64,000 nt of DNA, from the NCBI GenBank assembly GCA_035610365.1, contig CM069433.1, positions 130,156,545-130,220,544 of the forward strand, given 5' to 3'. This stretch comes from Aquatica leii (taxonomy: Eukaryota; Arthropoda; Insecta; Coleoptera; Lampyridae). Made by a program: the position numbers and the translations under genes. The notes under the pieces are model-generated. The model searched no databases. It saw only the letters and a program-made list of their open reading frames with translations, and was not told the DNA's origin. Positions 10,290 through 21,659 of the stretch are shown here, in pieces (position 1 is the stretch's first letter; each line of letters begins with the position of its first letter).

Positions 10290-10975
10290 ACACAATGTTT
10301 GATTTCGACCCGGTATCTCATACACTCTTCAAATAAAAACTGGATAGAGGAATAAATTGCCACGATATGTCACTATTTGGAGCAATTTTAGTTATATTTG
10401 TTTCGTTAGTCATTAACAACTTACCAAGTTCTTGTAGTTCTAATCTAGCCCCAGCAAAATTGTGACCATTGTCGGAAAACATTTAATTTGGTTTTTCCCT
10501 GCGTGCAACAAAGGGCCGCTTGTATAAAATAAGCGTTTGCGTAATCAAATCACTGACCAGCTCTAAATGCAAAGCTTCAGTCGATAAACACAGAAAAGTA
10601 TATATAATATGTGTACATCTTAAATCCTCTCCTACTAGCATTTTTTACAATAAATGGTACAGAAGAATCTACACCTACTTGAAGGAGTTGACCGAGTCAC
10701 ACGAATGGCTGGAAGATTGCTCATTAACGGATTGAGAGACCTGAGAGAAGCCTTAAAGCATCTAACACATTGATAAACAACTAGTCTGACGAAGCTGCGA
10801 CTAGAGATGGGCCAGAACATTTTTCTTATTAAGGATTCTGTTTCCAACAAAAATCGGTTGAAAACATCTTTTTGCGAATGTAATAGAGGATATGTTGAGA
10901 AAGTGTACTCTGGATGTATCAAGACTACCACCAACTCGTAATAACCCGACATCGTTTATATGTATATGGGTTAAG
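10290..10975 (-). pseudogene. BEL/Pao LTR-retrotransposon integrase relic
   Basis: Read on the minus strand from 10975 downward, the fragments follow the order of a BEL/Pao integrase. First comes a NDVGLLRVGGSLD block (pre-integrase segment). Next is the zinc-binding linker FWPISSRSFVRLVVYQCVRC, with its C-x-x-C and then NPLMSNLPAIRVTRSTP. A core block FLCLSTEALHLELVSDLIT follows, and then FSDNGHNF, where the second catalytic Asp sits (about 10470-10490). Several stops and frame changes interrupt it, including one right after the linker. No LTRs, gag or RT are visible nearby. The order and spacing of five independent blocks make the assignment solid, while the element is clearly dead. Confidence 0.75.
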
Positions 10976-12769
10976 ACTAAGAATTTTCTATTTATTCTTT
11001 TTTAAAGTATCTTAACTGTTATTTAAAACATTTTCGTTGTATACATTTTACAAGACATAATAACAAAGTTTGAAACTCAGAAAATGAATAGAAGTCATAT
11101 AGTATGGGAGTGCATTAGAAAATATTGTGTTTAAAACGCAAAATGTATGCAAAAAACTCGCTGCCTACGAGCGAGAAAGGAGTATACTGAACTAAATATA
11201 AAATTCTCTCTGTTTTTAATTCCGGCAGACCTAATCTTTAGTAAAAAGCCATGATGAACTTGCATGTTACGTTTTGTTTATACAGTTATAAAATAGAAAG
11301 CATTAAGGTAAAGTCTTTGTAAGTTGATGTAAAAACTCAATAAATTTTGGATGATAATCTGCTAGGTTTACATGCAACAATATACTTGAGTTACTTGCTG
11401 TTCATTGTTTAAGCTTAAAACAGCCTGATAACAAAACAGGTTGCAATAAAAATATATATTGAGCTTCGTAAAGAGTGTCCGCGCTAGATTCTAGAAATGT
11501 GTGGGGGGGAAAATGCACAATGTATACCTAGTCAAGTGAGATATCTAATAGCAAGATAAAAAGCTGCGGACGCGTCGTAAGTAACTGTATTTTGTTCATA
11601 TTTCTTAATTTTTTAGAAAGCTGAAGACTACCAGAGTATTTTTTGTAAATATCATTGTTTTAGAGTTACCAAGACCTGCCTGTATATTTCCTCAATATCT
11701 AAAGTTAATGCGTATTGATATTTACAAAAACGCAATAAAATAAAGAAAAAGTCCTGGTGAATGACAGTACCAATCATTTGCAAAGAATGAAGTGAATAAT
11801 CAGAAGATGACACTAAAGACCGATTAAAAACTACTCTAAATTTTGTAATAGCGTTAGTTTCTTTAAGAACACCGTGGTGTGGTAAATAATATGATATTTA
11901 GCCGTGTCTAATATTAAACATGCATCTTAAAGGCTAATATTTGTGAATAAAAGAGGTATGCATTTGTATAAAATTATTGTTGGTGTGAAACCGTTTTTCC
12001 AAAGATTCTCCCAATTTGGAAGTGCAATCCGTTTTGAGAAATAGATATTACGAAACGTCGACCAGAAATACAAATGTTATTATTTTAAAAAGTTTTTTTC
12101 ACAATAATGCTCTTCAATAGTTCAAAGTTTCTTGTGGGACATCGTGTATCTCTCAAAACTTAGCAATTTGGTTTAACAACTGAGCTTCAAGTAAAGTGCT
12201 AAAACAAAATTCGACTGTACTACTTATACGTGTCGTGAGTGGGCCAAAAACTACACACCCAAAGTGAATCTTCTGGAAGATTGGTAAATCAGGTCCTAGG
12301 CAAATTTCGAGTACCATTCAAACTTAGTTTGCGTCAATTAATATATCTATTTTTCTATGTTTATAATAATCAGGATCTGATAGCTAGCGGAATCTGGAAT
12401 TCTGGTAAAAGAACTACCAATTTAGTGATATTGTTGATACTACTACATACTAAACATAAGAAGGCAATCTTAAAAGAACTATAGTACGATTCCAGAATCA
12501 ATACACATATTGCCAGAGTTTGCGAGTAAGTTTGACGAATCCTTTTAATCAAAACATTTAAATCAAGCAAATTTAATGTAGAATGTCACTCAAATGTCTA
12601 CTAATACATAAAGATTGACTTCTTGCATGTAACACCACGTGCAAAATGAGAAAAATGCTTGTTTGTAGGTGAGAACGTTTGTAATGAGAAAAAATAAAAA
12701 AAAAGAATAAGGTTTAATGTTTTTAACTTGTTGATTTTATTTGTGTGTACTGAAACACGCCGAGTACCA
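10976..12769. other. No recognisable gene
   Basis: AT-rich sequence with only short chance ORFs (an 81-codon plus-strand frame at 12239 has no family features). Not explained by any element I recognise. Confidence 0.4.
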
Positions 12770-12773
12770 AGTT

Positions 12774-12790
12774 GCGTCAACAGCTGACGC
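12774..12790. promoter_or_regulatory. Palindrome upstream of MADF-like ORF
   Basis: GCGTCA-ACAGC-TGACGC, with perfect 6-bp arms, lies 117 bp before the ATG of the MADF-like ORF. A related palindrome precedes the transposase end of the same element (15202-15213). A role as a binding site for the element's own protein is only a hypothesis. Confidence 0.35.
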
Positions 12791-12906
12791 GATGTAGGTA
12801 ATAGTCGAATTTGATATTGCCGACACCAAAACATAGTTATGTATGGTTATGTGTGCTTCTTTGTTTATAACATGGGTTTGTAATTGTCATGTTAAAATAA
12901 ATAACC

Positions 12907-13194
12907 ATGAATAATGAGCAACTAGTGAAGCTTGTTGAACAGTTTCAAATAATTTATGTTAAACAATATACTTTGTATAAAAACAAAGTTGCTAGAAATA
13001 AGTCCTGGAGTACCATTAATTCAGTATTAACTGCCGAATTAGATGATTCAAAGTTTTCACCTGAAGAATTCGAACGTAAGTTTCTTGGCAAATTATTCCT
13101 CCGAAAAGAAGAAAAATCGAGTGAATCTGATGGCAAAAGTCACTTATTTAATAAGAGACATGATTGTTCAATTTTAGCCGTCACGGAAATTTAA
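12907..13194 (+). pseudogene. MADF-like DNA-binding protein of Harbinger element 1
   Basis: A 95-codon frame starts MNNEQLVKLVEQFQIIY, continues with the Tyr-Lys-Asn core (LYKNKVARNKSWSTINSVL) and then SPEEFERKF. Spacing and residues resemble a MADF domain: Leu-rich first helix, aromatic Tyr, a Trp in W-x-x-I, then a third helix with Glu/Arg-rich sequence. MADF or Myb/SANT proteins are the standard second gene of PIF/Harbinger elements and guide transposase to DNA. The frame ends early at TAA. Likely C-terminal pieces (HYDSDNASSTEDNDNDHFI near 13493-13550) follow in shifted frames, so the gene is broken. The location facing the decayed transposase supports the call; the fold assignment itself is moderate. 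Confidence 0.5.
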
Positions 13195-13552
13195 AAAAAA
13201 TGTTGCGTCAAAGAAAATGAATATTCCTTAGTATTCAGTGATGATGCATGTTTACATCAACCACCGAGTTTACCAGCATCGTCTCCATCACCAATTTTAG
13301 TAGAAGCTACCAGTGTTACCAGGAATGAAGCAAAAACAAACAAAAAGGAATAGAAGACGAAACGAACAAGTGTTTGTATAATTAAAAATACTCGACAAAA
13401 AAATATATACGGTGACCGAGTTTTTATTGCGGAAATAACTGGTTTGGAGTAGGAAAGAAAAAACCCTAACAGAGTTGATAAATCTCGCCAACCATTATGA
13501 TAGTGATAATGCTTCTTCCACTGAAGATAATGATAATGATCATTTTATTTAG
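13195..13552 (+). pseudogene. Broken C-terminal part of MADF-like gene
   Basis: Fragments in two frames follow the MADF-like ORF. One is a Pro/Ser-rich segment (LHQPPSLPASSPSPILVEA) that ends at a TAG. The other is an acidic C-terminus (STEDNDNDHF) that ends in TAG at 13550-13552. Low-complexity linkers plus an acidic tail are usual for such proteins. The joining of the pieces is inferred. Confidence 0.35.
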
Positions 13553-13629
13553 TAACAACAAAATGTTCATTTAATTAAGACTAATAAACAGCAGTATTAA
13601 AATAATTTCAAACAGTACTCATATTATCT

Positions 13630-14950
13630 AATAGCGACCCTCGGTTTACAATGTCTTCTTGCCAAGCAAATAATTCCAGAGGAGCGAGACCATACTGAGA
13701 CAACGTATCACGTAATTTTTTTTACAAAGGATTGTTTGAACCAAGTCTTCCTAAACTATTTAAAATAGCAGCTGCTTTGCAGCATGCACCAAGTATTACA
13801 TTTCCGTCAATATCCTAGTAATCAACATAACCTGCCTGGTAATATCTTTTCTAGTGGTATGTCTTCTTTCTCTCTGTAATTTGTTCACACATGTTAAGGG
13901 CTGCTACAATTGGTCGTAAATAGACTCTCCAATTTTGTGTTATAAGGTGTGTTCATTTGCCTCGCACGTTACGATCTGTAGTTAAAAATTTTCTTTATCT
14001 CTTTAAGATAATCTTGTCTTTCACTTAAATGTGGTAACTCGTTATATAGATCGATTTAGTGAGCTTAGTGCATGATAGAAATTTAAGTTTGTTCATTAAG
14101 GTTTTGGAATGGTTTGAGAACAATATAAACAATTTTTGTTGTAATGTTTATTATTATTTATAAGAAGATTATAGAAAAAAAACAGCGTTTATCTCATGTA
14201 AAGCAAGCACAAACCGCGAGAAGATGTCACAGATTCCCAATATCAGCAAACGTGAATTTATAAAATGCATCACAACATCATCAACACCAAGCTGTAAGGA
14301 TGCAATATTGTTTTTCTTATATGCCAACTATATGATGAGAATAATAAACAAACCTGAAAATTTTATGATTATTTAAATTTTCATTTCTTGAATATTTTGG
14401 AGATCGGATTTGGATATGTTTACCATCGAGAATAGCAATACAATTTGGTATGTTTCATCTGATATAGAATCTGTTAGAAATTTTGTATAGATGTGTTTTT
14501 GTGGAAGGTGGCAAATAAACAGGTCCCAACACTTTCCAAATGATATCAGTTGTCTCTCTTATGATTTGATGAACAGTTTACTTTCCAATTTTAAAATTGA
14601 ATGCCATTACTTGCATACTGCAGCCTTGTGAAATATAGCTAGCAAAGAAATTAACATAATGAGTTATTGTGATTTGATTAGATACCTCAATAAAATACTT
14701 ACCGTAAAGTGATACATAATCTAACAGTTAATCAAACCGTTGATTGTAGTATTTACTGGAAGATAACCAAACATATGACGTATTCCGTGCCAAGAAAGTA
14801 TGCTCGCTGTTAGGAAATTAGCATCTATCCATCTGTTGGTGAGCATATTTATTAACCACTTTGCTAATTGTTCTAGATCACTGCAGAATCCGATATTACG
14901 TTATAGCGATGTTGCCATGTAGCACTTGATTTACTATGAAGTCCAAAGTT
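13630..14950 (-). pseudogene. PIF/Harbinger DDE transposase, element 1
   Basis: On the minus strand the blocks appear in the correct order. First is a GCSMQVMAFNFKIGK segment (about 14575-14625), where a stop replaces the next residue, followed by TVHQIIRETTDIIWKVLGP. The catalytic first-Asp block PNCIAILDGKHIQIRSPKYS lies near 14395-14450. Then TQNWRVYLRPIVAALNMC (13887-13945) occupies the place of the usual W-R-x-F/Y-R-R-P segment, and VILGACCKAAAILNS (13752-13806) lies at the C-terminus. This family cuts and pastes DNA with a DDE nuclease. Numerous stops and frame changes, and loss of the middle of the domain (second Asp and Glu), make it inactive. Its N-terminal part is matched by the inverted copy at 21370-21480. 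Confidence 0.75.
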
Positions 14951-15727
14951 TCGTTTATCGAGTATAAGAAATTTATCAATCTTTGTTGTCAATTAATTTT
15001 CTTGAAAAACAAAAACTGCGTCAAATCGAATTGACAACTTCTGTTATGTGCCCATTTACTCAATATAAATGTTACATGCAAGCAATAAAATTATTATAAC
15101 AAAAAAAATTAAGAAATGATAATTTCGTAAAACGATAATCTTTGTTGACATCTAAAACCTCGATGTATGATAGTCACGTTTGCTTCTCCAATAACCTGAG
15201 CCGTCAACTGACGAATTTATAATGATGACAATGGAAATCTTACATAATAAATATCAATAAATAAATACAATTTTTTCGTCTCAGATCAAATATAAAACTT
15301 AGAAACATAATTAAGAAATTTAACTTCAACAATAATCCATTTTTTTCTAAATTATTAAAAAGACTATTTCGTTAGTGATGTAGAAATACTGTAACAAAAC
15401 TCATCATCATCAGCAGTTTCGGTTTAAAATGATAGAAGTAAATATCATCTCCAACGCTCATAGAGGTGTACAAATCTGAAAACGTTCGTACTGCTGAAAA
15501 AACATCAGTATAAAGTTTTATTTTATTTAAAAAGGTAATAAAAACAAAGGAATGTAAAATCAAGCTACAATTGAAATAAGTTTGCCACTCGCAAAAAATA
15601 GATTAGAAATCGGAATAAATTAAATCAGACCCGATAGATCATGGCAACCTTGTTTGTAAAATGAGCCTGTAAATGATAAAATATTTCTAAAATATTGTGC
15701 TGGCCGTCTGTGGCGACACTAGTCGGT
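14730..15727 (-). repeat. Inverted repeat arm, left (Harbinger element 1 transposase end)
   Basis: The reverse complement of this stretch aligns along nearly its whole length with 20630-21480. Shared landmarks, in the same order, include ACCGACTAGTGTCGC, CAGTACGAACGTTT, GATGATATTTAC, GGAGAAGCAAACGTGACT, CGCTATAACGTAA, GATTCTGCAGT and AGTAAATACTA. The left copy has about 200 extra bases near 14960-15165. Confidence 0.8.
15202..15213. promoter_or_regulatory. Palindrome upstream of Harbinger transposase
   Basis: CGTCA-AC-TGACG lies about 250 bp upstream (minus-strand sense) of the transposase coding blocks. The inverted copy keeps a longer version (CCGTCAGTTGACGG, 21290-21303) at the same relative place, so the site has been retained in both copies. 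Confidence 0.35.
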
Positions 15728-17989
15728 TATTTCTTAATTTTTATTTGTTATTTTTGTGAATCTCATGAAAAGAAAAGTTTCAAGAAAGTAGTGATATTGA
15801 AAATTTTGTTCAAAATTTTTTCAAAAGAACAAATGAAGATTGGGAAACTAATGCTTTGTGTTTACTCTTCAGGTTATTAATTAATACTTTAAAATAAGAA
15901 AAAAGTTTGTTTAAAAAATACTGCAGTACTGGATAGAACAAAAATTAATTGATGTTTTGTAACAAAATTTCATAGTTTTAATTAAATTGAAATATTTTAT
16001 TTTTTCTATTCTTAATTATTTTCATTTAACAATAATAAAAATGGGATACAAGATCGACAGTTTTTTCAATACTAAAACTAACTGTCGAATTCTCTGGGTA
16101 CCTACATACTAATGCAGTTTTTAATAGTTTTAGTTTGTACAAACGTTTTATTTTGTACAAATGTCCATATTAAAAAAGAATATAATAGCAATGTTTACAA
16201 TTAGAATAAGATAAGACTATATAAAAACATCAGTCTCTATTAAACTTTGTCCATAAATATCTTGATGGTAATAGTTATACTTATGTATGTACATTTAAAA
16301 TTAAATAGAAAATTGATGTTCTTGTTGAAGAGCAAAGTTTTTTTACATTCCCTTGGTAATTATTAAACAAATTTTATACAAACTCGAAAATTGATTACTA
16401 TCTTTGTGGATGTTTTGCTTTGACTTTGTAATATGTACATATTGTAAACACTTAATTATATTAAATGTCAAATTCTAACTACAACAGTTGTTGACATACG
16501 GGGTATTTTAAAATGGCGTTTATTCTATACATCATTATCTAGATTTTATCCATTATATGCGTATTTTTACCCATTTTCTATGTATACATGTAGAAAATTA
16601 TATTATACCTGTAAATGCACATCACTTTACTAACAGTTCTAAAGAACTAGTAAATACACTAAATTTCCCATCACCAGTTTGTATTGCCACTTATGTCTGT
16701 AACAAAAACTGTTAATGCGAGGAAGTTCGTTATATACGCATATCGTTATTAAAATGTTTCCATTATTGTAAATTTTATTTTTATTAAAGATTTGCATTCT
16801 ACTGGGATAACTGCATTACTAATTCTAGAGCTGAAATAGCTCATTATAAATATTTTTGCTTTCATTGGTAATTGATGCACCGTTTCTTGTAGTTCCTCAA
16901 AGAAGACAATTTTTTTAGATTTATTTATGTTCAACGCATATACTCTTTTTAAATGCAACCCCAACTCATGCTTTTTGGTTTTTATTTCCTTTTGTTATTA
17001 TACAACAGTACGCGGTTCGAGAATTTAACATTTGTTTTACTTTGTAATAACGTACAACTGAATAGTGCATAAAATTTATTCATCATAATACTGACGTAGT
17101 TTATCTTTAGTTGCAAATGTAGAACGTACAAGTTTTTTGAGCAATGTGCATTTTTAACAAACTGCACTATAGAATTTGTATTTAAAATTATCTTTTTAAG
17201 AAATTTTTAATAAAATAATATAAAACATATTTTAGAAACATTTATTAACTAAAATTAGATGAATGGATCTACGAGTGAATGATCTGTAGTATATGTAAAT
17301 ATTGTTGATTTTCCGGTAGAGAATAATCGCAAACTATCTACAAATTTTAATAAATTAGCAAAACAGGATTCTTTAGTTAAAGTAGATATATCAAAATATT
17401 TTTAAATTGAATTGAATATTTATACATTCTCATTGTTAACCTTACAAAAAGTAAAGTAAATGTTTGATTAGTAATCTATATTAGAATCAACTATTGTTTT
17501 GCAGGCTCAGTTTACTGATTGAAGTGTAAGCACAAAACACCACAAATTGGTTAATTAAAATTTTAAAAAAACAAAGAAGGTCAATAGATGCAATCTTCAA
17601 AAAACCAATTTTAAGTTTAATTTGTCAAACTATTCAATAAAATGTAACCGTCATTTTGATCCATTTGCGTTTATAGTGTTAAAAATGCGTTTACTTGTTT
17701 TTAGGAATAGGCCAAACGCATTAACCCTCTGGTCGTAATCTACAATAAATTTTTAATGTAAGCAGTCCAATAGCTCCTTACCACGACTGGCTGATTTATT
17801 ATAAGTAAATAAAGCATTGCTTAATTGTGGAATAACGAGTGCAATAACTACATAAGAAGTGATAAAAGTATTTAATTGCTATATAAATGATGGTGTCTAC
17901 CTCTTAAAGCTGCATAATCACTTCGTAAGTTCTAATAAAAATAATGCGAGTACTATTAATTGAAGTTATGTAGTAATGTGTTTCTGAAC
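15728..17989. other. AT-rich stretch without recognisable genes
   Basis: Very AT-rich sequence with chance ORFs of about 60-70 codons on both strands and no family motifs. It lies inside the segment bounded by the two inverted Harbinger pieces. Confidence 0.45.
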
Positions 17990-18246
17990 AAACATCTGTT
18001 GCGTTTTTGTAGTATGCAGAATGACATCGCGCCGCAAAAGAATATTAGCATTATTGAAAAGTAATAAACTACCAGAGAAGTTGTAGGAGTAGATACTGCC
18101 AAAAAAACTATCAACAAACAACCAAAGAAAGTACAGACGATGATGCTACGAAAGAAACAATCTTTAAGAAAAATTTTGCAAGCTATTTCTTTAATGCTTA
18201 TGAAATACTGACAACATCAGTAGAGTTTGTAGGTGTAAATGTCGCT

Positions 18247-19180
18247 TCAGAAAATACCAATAAAGATGATTTTGACGTGATTATTTAAAAAAGTTATGAT
18301 TCTAAGCGACCCAGTCTTTTTAAGCTTAATCCTAGCCCCTCGTTGAGAGCCAAAACAAGAAGTAGAACTTGGCCTTTGCCGTATTGTCTGTGAATCTTCG
18401 GATAGGTGAATGTCACTGAAGAAAAACATACATACAACAAACGTATCATCAACATACCTGAACCAAGTTTTAAGTTTTAACTCAACATTTTTCATAATTT
18501 CAGTTTCAAAATACTCAATATAAATATTCGCTATAACTGGAAAGAGCGATAAACTCATGGCTGCTCCTTCTGCTTGTTTAAATAAGTTGTTGTTATAACG
18601 GAAATGAGTGTTTTTAAGACAGAGCTCTTCGATGAGCAGAACTTTTTCTTCGGTAATTCTCTTCTTGAGCAAAAACAACTGTAGTAAAAAAAGATACCAC
18701 GTCAAAACTAACTAGAATTTCTTCTTTTGTTATACGCAAGTTCTGAATTTTCTCTACAAAGTCTGTAGAATTTTTAATGTGAATTTCTTGTCAACGGCAA
18801 AAGTTTTGCAGCTATATAACGTGCTAAAAATTGGGCCGGTGAATTGATGGTGCTCACTATCGATCAAAGCAGGACTCCTTCTTTGCATATCTTGGGTAGA
18901 CCATAAATTCGTGGCATAACCGGATTTTTGACAATAAAAGCTTGTTTCTTGTTATTCTCTAAAGTAGTAGAGTTTTTATGCCGGAGTTTACATTAGTGCA
19001 TAAAGAGTTTAAAGGGCAATCTTCCAAGAGTAAGTTCGTCATTTTGTCGTTGTAATCTTGTATGTTCATAACGACTATAGCGTTTCCTTTATCTGCTCTA
19101 TACTAAAACGTCCTTGTTCTCACGTAACCGCTTAGCTGCTTCTCTCTCCGTCTGTTAATATTTGAGCGTGGCGGTTTTGC
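18247..19180 (-). pseudogene. Penelope-like element reverse transcriptase relic
   Basis: Minus-strand sense runs from about 19180 to 18247. It starts with RADKGNAIVVMNIQDYNDKM (near 19100-19040), the N-terminal DKG block of Penelope-like RTs. After frame changes it continues with KNPVMPRIYGLPKICKEGV, a SIVSTINSPAQFLARYIAAK block, then the 152-codon frame containing LKNTHFRYNNNLFKQAEGAA, SLSLFPVIANIYIEYFE and the catalytic FRYVDDTFVV. Penelope-like elements prime reverse transcription differently from CR1-type elements and usually carry a GIY-YIG endonuclease at the C-terminus; I do not see one downstream (17990-18247). Stops and shifts show it is dead. The RT assignment is strong because the DKG, GAAM-like and YVDD blocks occur in order. 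Confidence 0.8.
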
Positions 19181-19456
19181 TTTTCTTAGAATGTTGCAAA
19201 CATCTAGTCGAATAGTTTCAGGGATCTCTTTTGACAGAGTATTGCAGCTTCTATTTACATACTATGTCTTTTATCGGTGTTGCCTTAGGCGTAACAGCGT
19301 AGTTAAACCCTTCTTTAACAAGGATGTGGTCTGTTCATCCAAAACTGTATCTCTTAGATTGACAATTACTTTATGGTCGTCTTTATGCTTTCTTAAGCTG
19401 TAAAGGATGTAATCGCTCGTATTTCTTAGTTTACTTCATTTTTGATTGTTCGTAAA

Positions 19457-19480
19457 TTTGTTTGTTTGTTTGTTTGCTTG
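19457..19480. repeat. (TTTG)n microsatellite
   Basis: Five to six consecutive TTTG units, the last interrupted (TTTGC), in AT-rich flanks next to the Penelope-like relic. Confidence 0.8.
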
Positions 19481-19629
19481 TAATGTGGTGATAGCATCTA
19501 TTTTTACCCCTATCGAGTGTTCTAGTTTGTTAGACAAAGTTAAATGTAGCTTGTATAACTTTTGGCTGACAGATCCAGTTTATTTATTATTTTACTAATC
19601 CGTTAATTACCTGATCGCTAATGATGTAA

Positions 19630-19812
19630 ATACCGTCACTTACACTTTTTCCTTCAGTGACATTTACCACTCCAAAGATGCGAGCTGCAATGCCTTGCGA
19701 AACATCAGTTTGTTTGGGTTCACGAACGACAATACGGGAAACGCCAAGTTTTACCTGTTTGGCTCTCAAGGAAAGACTAGGACTAAGCCTAAAAAGTCTG
19801 GATGTCTACGGT
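19630..19812. repeat. Penelope-associated terminal repeat fragment, copy 1
   Basis: A block with CTTACACTTTTTCC, GATGCGAGCTGCAATGCC and CACGAACGACAATACGGG is repeated at about 40690-40810 with the same order. A second motif, GACTAGGACTAAGCCTAAAA, sits at its right end here. In the other copy its reverse complement lies at the left end. It lies just upstream (in transcription sense) of the Penelope-like RT, so it probably belongs to the complex terminal repeat of that element family. Confidence 0.55.
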
Positions 19813-19968
19813 GTAAGCTAAAAGGTGCTTATAATCGTAACCAAAGTAACCGCGAAAACTTAAATTTCTATATTTAACTAAGGGTTTTAAAATAAACTAG
19901 TAATTGTGAAGGCTATAGACGACGGAGTTCAAGGCTTCGCATATAATGTGAATACTATACCATACCAA

Positions 19969-20070
19969 TTGAATTAAAGTGAGATCAACCTATACATATT
20001 ATTTTGTTTAGAAAAAAGATTGAATTAAAGTGAGATCAACCTATACATATTATTTTGTTTAGAAAAAAGA
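19969..20070. repeat. 51-bp tandem duplication, two exact copies
   Basis: The unit starting TTGAATTAAAGTGAGATC is present at 19969-20019 and again, without visible change, at 20020-20070. The identity implies a recent local duplication. Confidence 0.9.
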
Positions 20071-20629
20071 TACCAAGTACAACTAGTAACTGCACTACAA
20101 GAATCACGTGTTTTGTTTTATTCAGACGATTTTAAGGTTATCCTTTATAGTTTTTGTTGATTGTGATTGTATTTTCCAAGGTATGTAGTTAATTACTAAA
20201 TGCAACTTATTTATTATTGTCATGTCCAATAAAGATATGCACCTCAGATAGCAGTGCATTGTTTTGCATTTGCTGCAATAAACAAGTTAAAATTATTAAG
20301 GGAAAGTTCATTCGTAACCAGCATGCAAGATCTGTTAACCATCAACAGCAACACGAAATTAAATTTAAAAAAAAACCGACTTCAGCTTACAAATGATGAA
20401 AATAATGGAGTACTTTCCATAATGTGAAATGGATGCAATATTTTAGTTTATCTCTTCAAAAATTATCATGTCACTTCACATGCATTGACTCCATATTTTT
20501 CAAGACAAATTAATTGAAGATATTACAGATGTTTATTATTCAAGCGTATTTACCTGAAGATGCCCAACTAGGTGCTAATAAGTGTGAAACATGCCTTTTT
20601 TACCGCGCGCACCTCTATAAATTATCTGC

Positions 20630-21480
20630 ACCGACTAGTGTCGCGACGACGTTCAGCACAATTTTTTACTAACATTTTATCATTTATTGGCTTATTTTAC
20701 AAGCGAGGTTGTCATGATGTATCGGGTCAGATTAAAATTTATTCCAATTTCGAATCCAATTGTGTTACTGTTCACCTATTTTTTTGCTAGTGGCAAACTT
20801 ATTATAAATGTAACTTGATTTTATATTTCTTTGTTTTTATTACCTTTTTAAATAAAATAAATCTTGCTATTGATGTTTTTTCTTTAACAGTACGAACGTT
20901 TATAAATCTATCTATAAATCTCTATGAACGTTAGTGATGATATTTACATCTATAATTATAAACCAAATTGCTGATGATGAGCTTTCGTTATATTATTTCC
21001 ATACCACTAACGAAATAGCTTTTGTAATAATTTTCGAAAAAAATTAAGATTATTATTGAAGTTGTTAAATGTTTTAATTATATTTCTAATTTTTATGTTT
21101 GATATGCTGACGAAGTAAATATGTAAATTAGTGATAAATTAATTTTAAGCCTAATTTAACCACAAACCTTAATCACGCAACGAGACAATTCCCAATCTTT
21201 TCTTTGTATTTTAATTTATTGAAAGTAAACAAATTTATATTTAACTATATTAATTATGTAAGGCAATTTACATTGTCATTATTATAAATCCGTCAGTTGA
21301 CGGCTTAAGTTATCGGAGAAGCAAACGTGACTTACCACAACTTAAACTATCACACATTAACGCTATAACGTAAAATCAAGATTCTGCAGTAATCTATAAC
21401 AATCAACAAAGCGGCCAGCATACTTCTTCGGCACGAAATAGGTTGTAAGGTTGGTCATCTTCTAGTAAATACTAGAACTA
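20630..21480 (+). mobile_element. Harbinger element 1 family, second copy (inverted, truncated)
   Basis: This is the partner of 14730-15727 in opposite orientation. It contains the element end, leader, the CCGTCAGTTGACGG palindrome (21290-21303) and the start of the transposase region (CGCTATAACGTAA, GATTCTGCAGT, AGCATACTTCTTCGGCACG), then homology fades after about 21480. No coding frame survives. The adjoining hAT relic starts soon after. It may be an independent insertion or half of a rearranged pair. Confidence 0.7.
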
Positions 21481-21659
21481 CTTGTTTTAGGTGATTATAC
21501 ATTAATCTACAATGAAACAGTAAATTTCTCTTCTCATTAAGAAACGGATGGTGAGACATTTAAAATCTTTTATACAGCATGCAACAGCGGGAAACTTAGT
21601 TAATCATATTTTTCATGCTGTGAGAAACTGCAATCTGTTAAATACAAACTATTTGCTTG

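Larger units (their letters stand above)
12770..15727. mobile_element. PIF/Harbinger element 1 (MADF-like ORF plus decayed transposase)
   Basis: The interval holds the two genes usual for PIF/Harbinger elements: a small DNA-binding protein (12907-13194 plus strand) and a DDE transposase (minus strand, 14950 to 13630). They are arranged tail to tail. The right boundary near 15727 is supported by a second, inverted copy (20630-21480), whose homology begins at the matching point with ACCGACTAGTGTCGC. The left boundary is uncertain: I could not find a matching inverted terminus before 12770. Short palindromes precede each gene. Confidence 0.6.

Noticed and set aside
12239-12484. 81-codon plus-strand frame
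   Set aside because: No family features, low-complexity composition and no support from neighbours or splice signals.
20971-20982. CTGATGATGAG (and its partner near 15400) as a hammerhead ribozyme core
   Set aside because: No flanking stems and no correctly placed GAAA and cleavage triplet were found; the match lies in the Harbinger leader.
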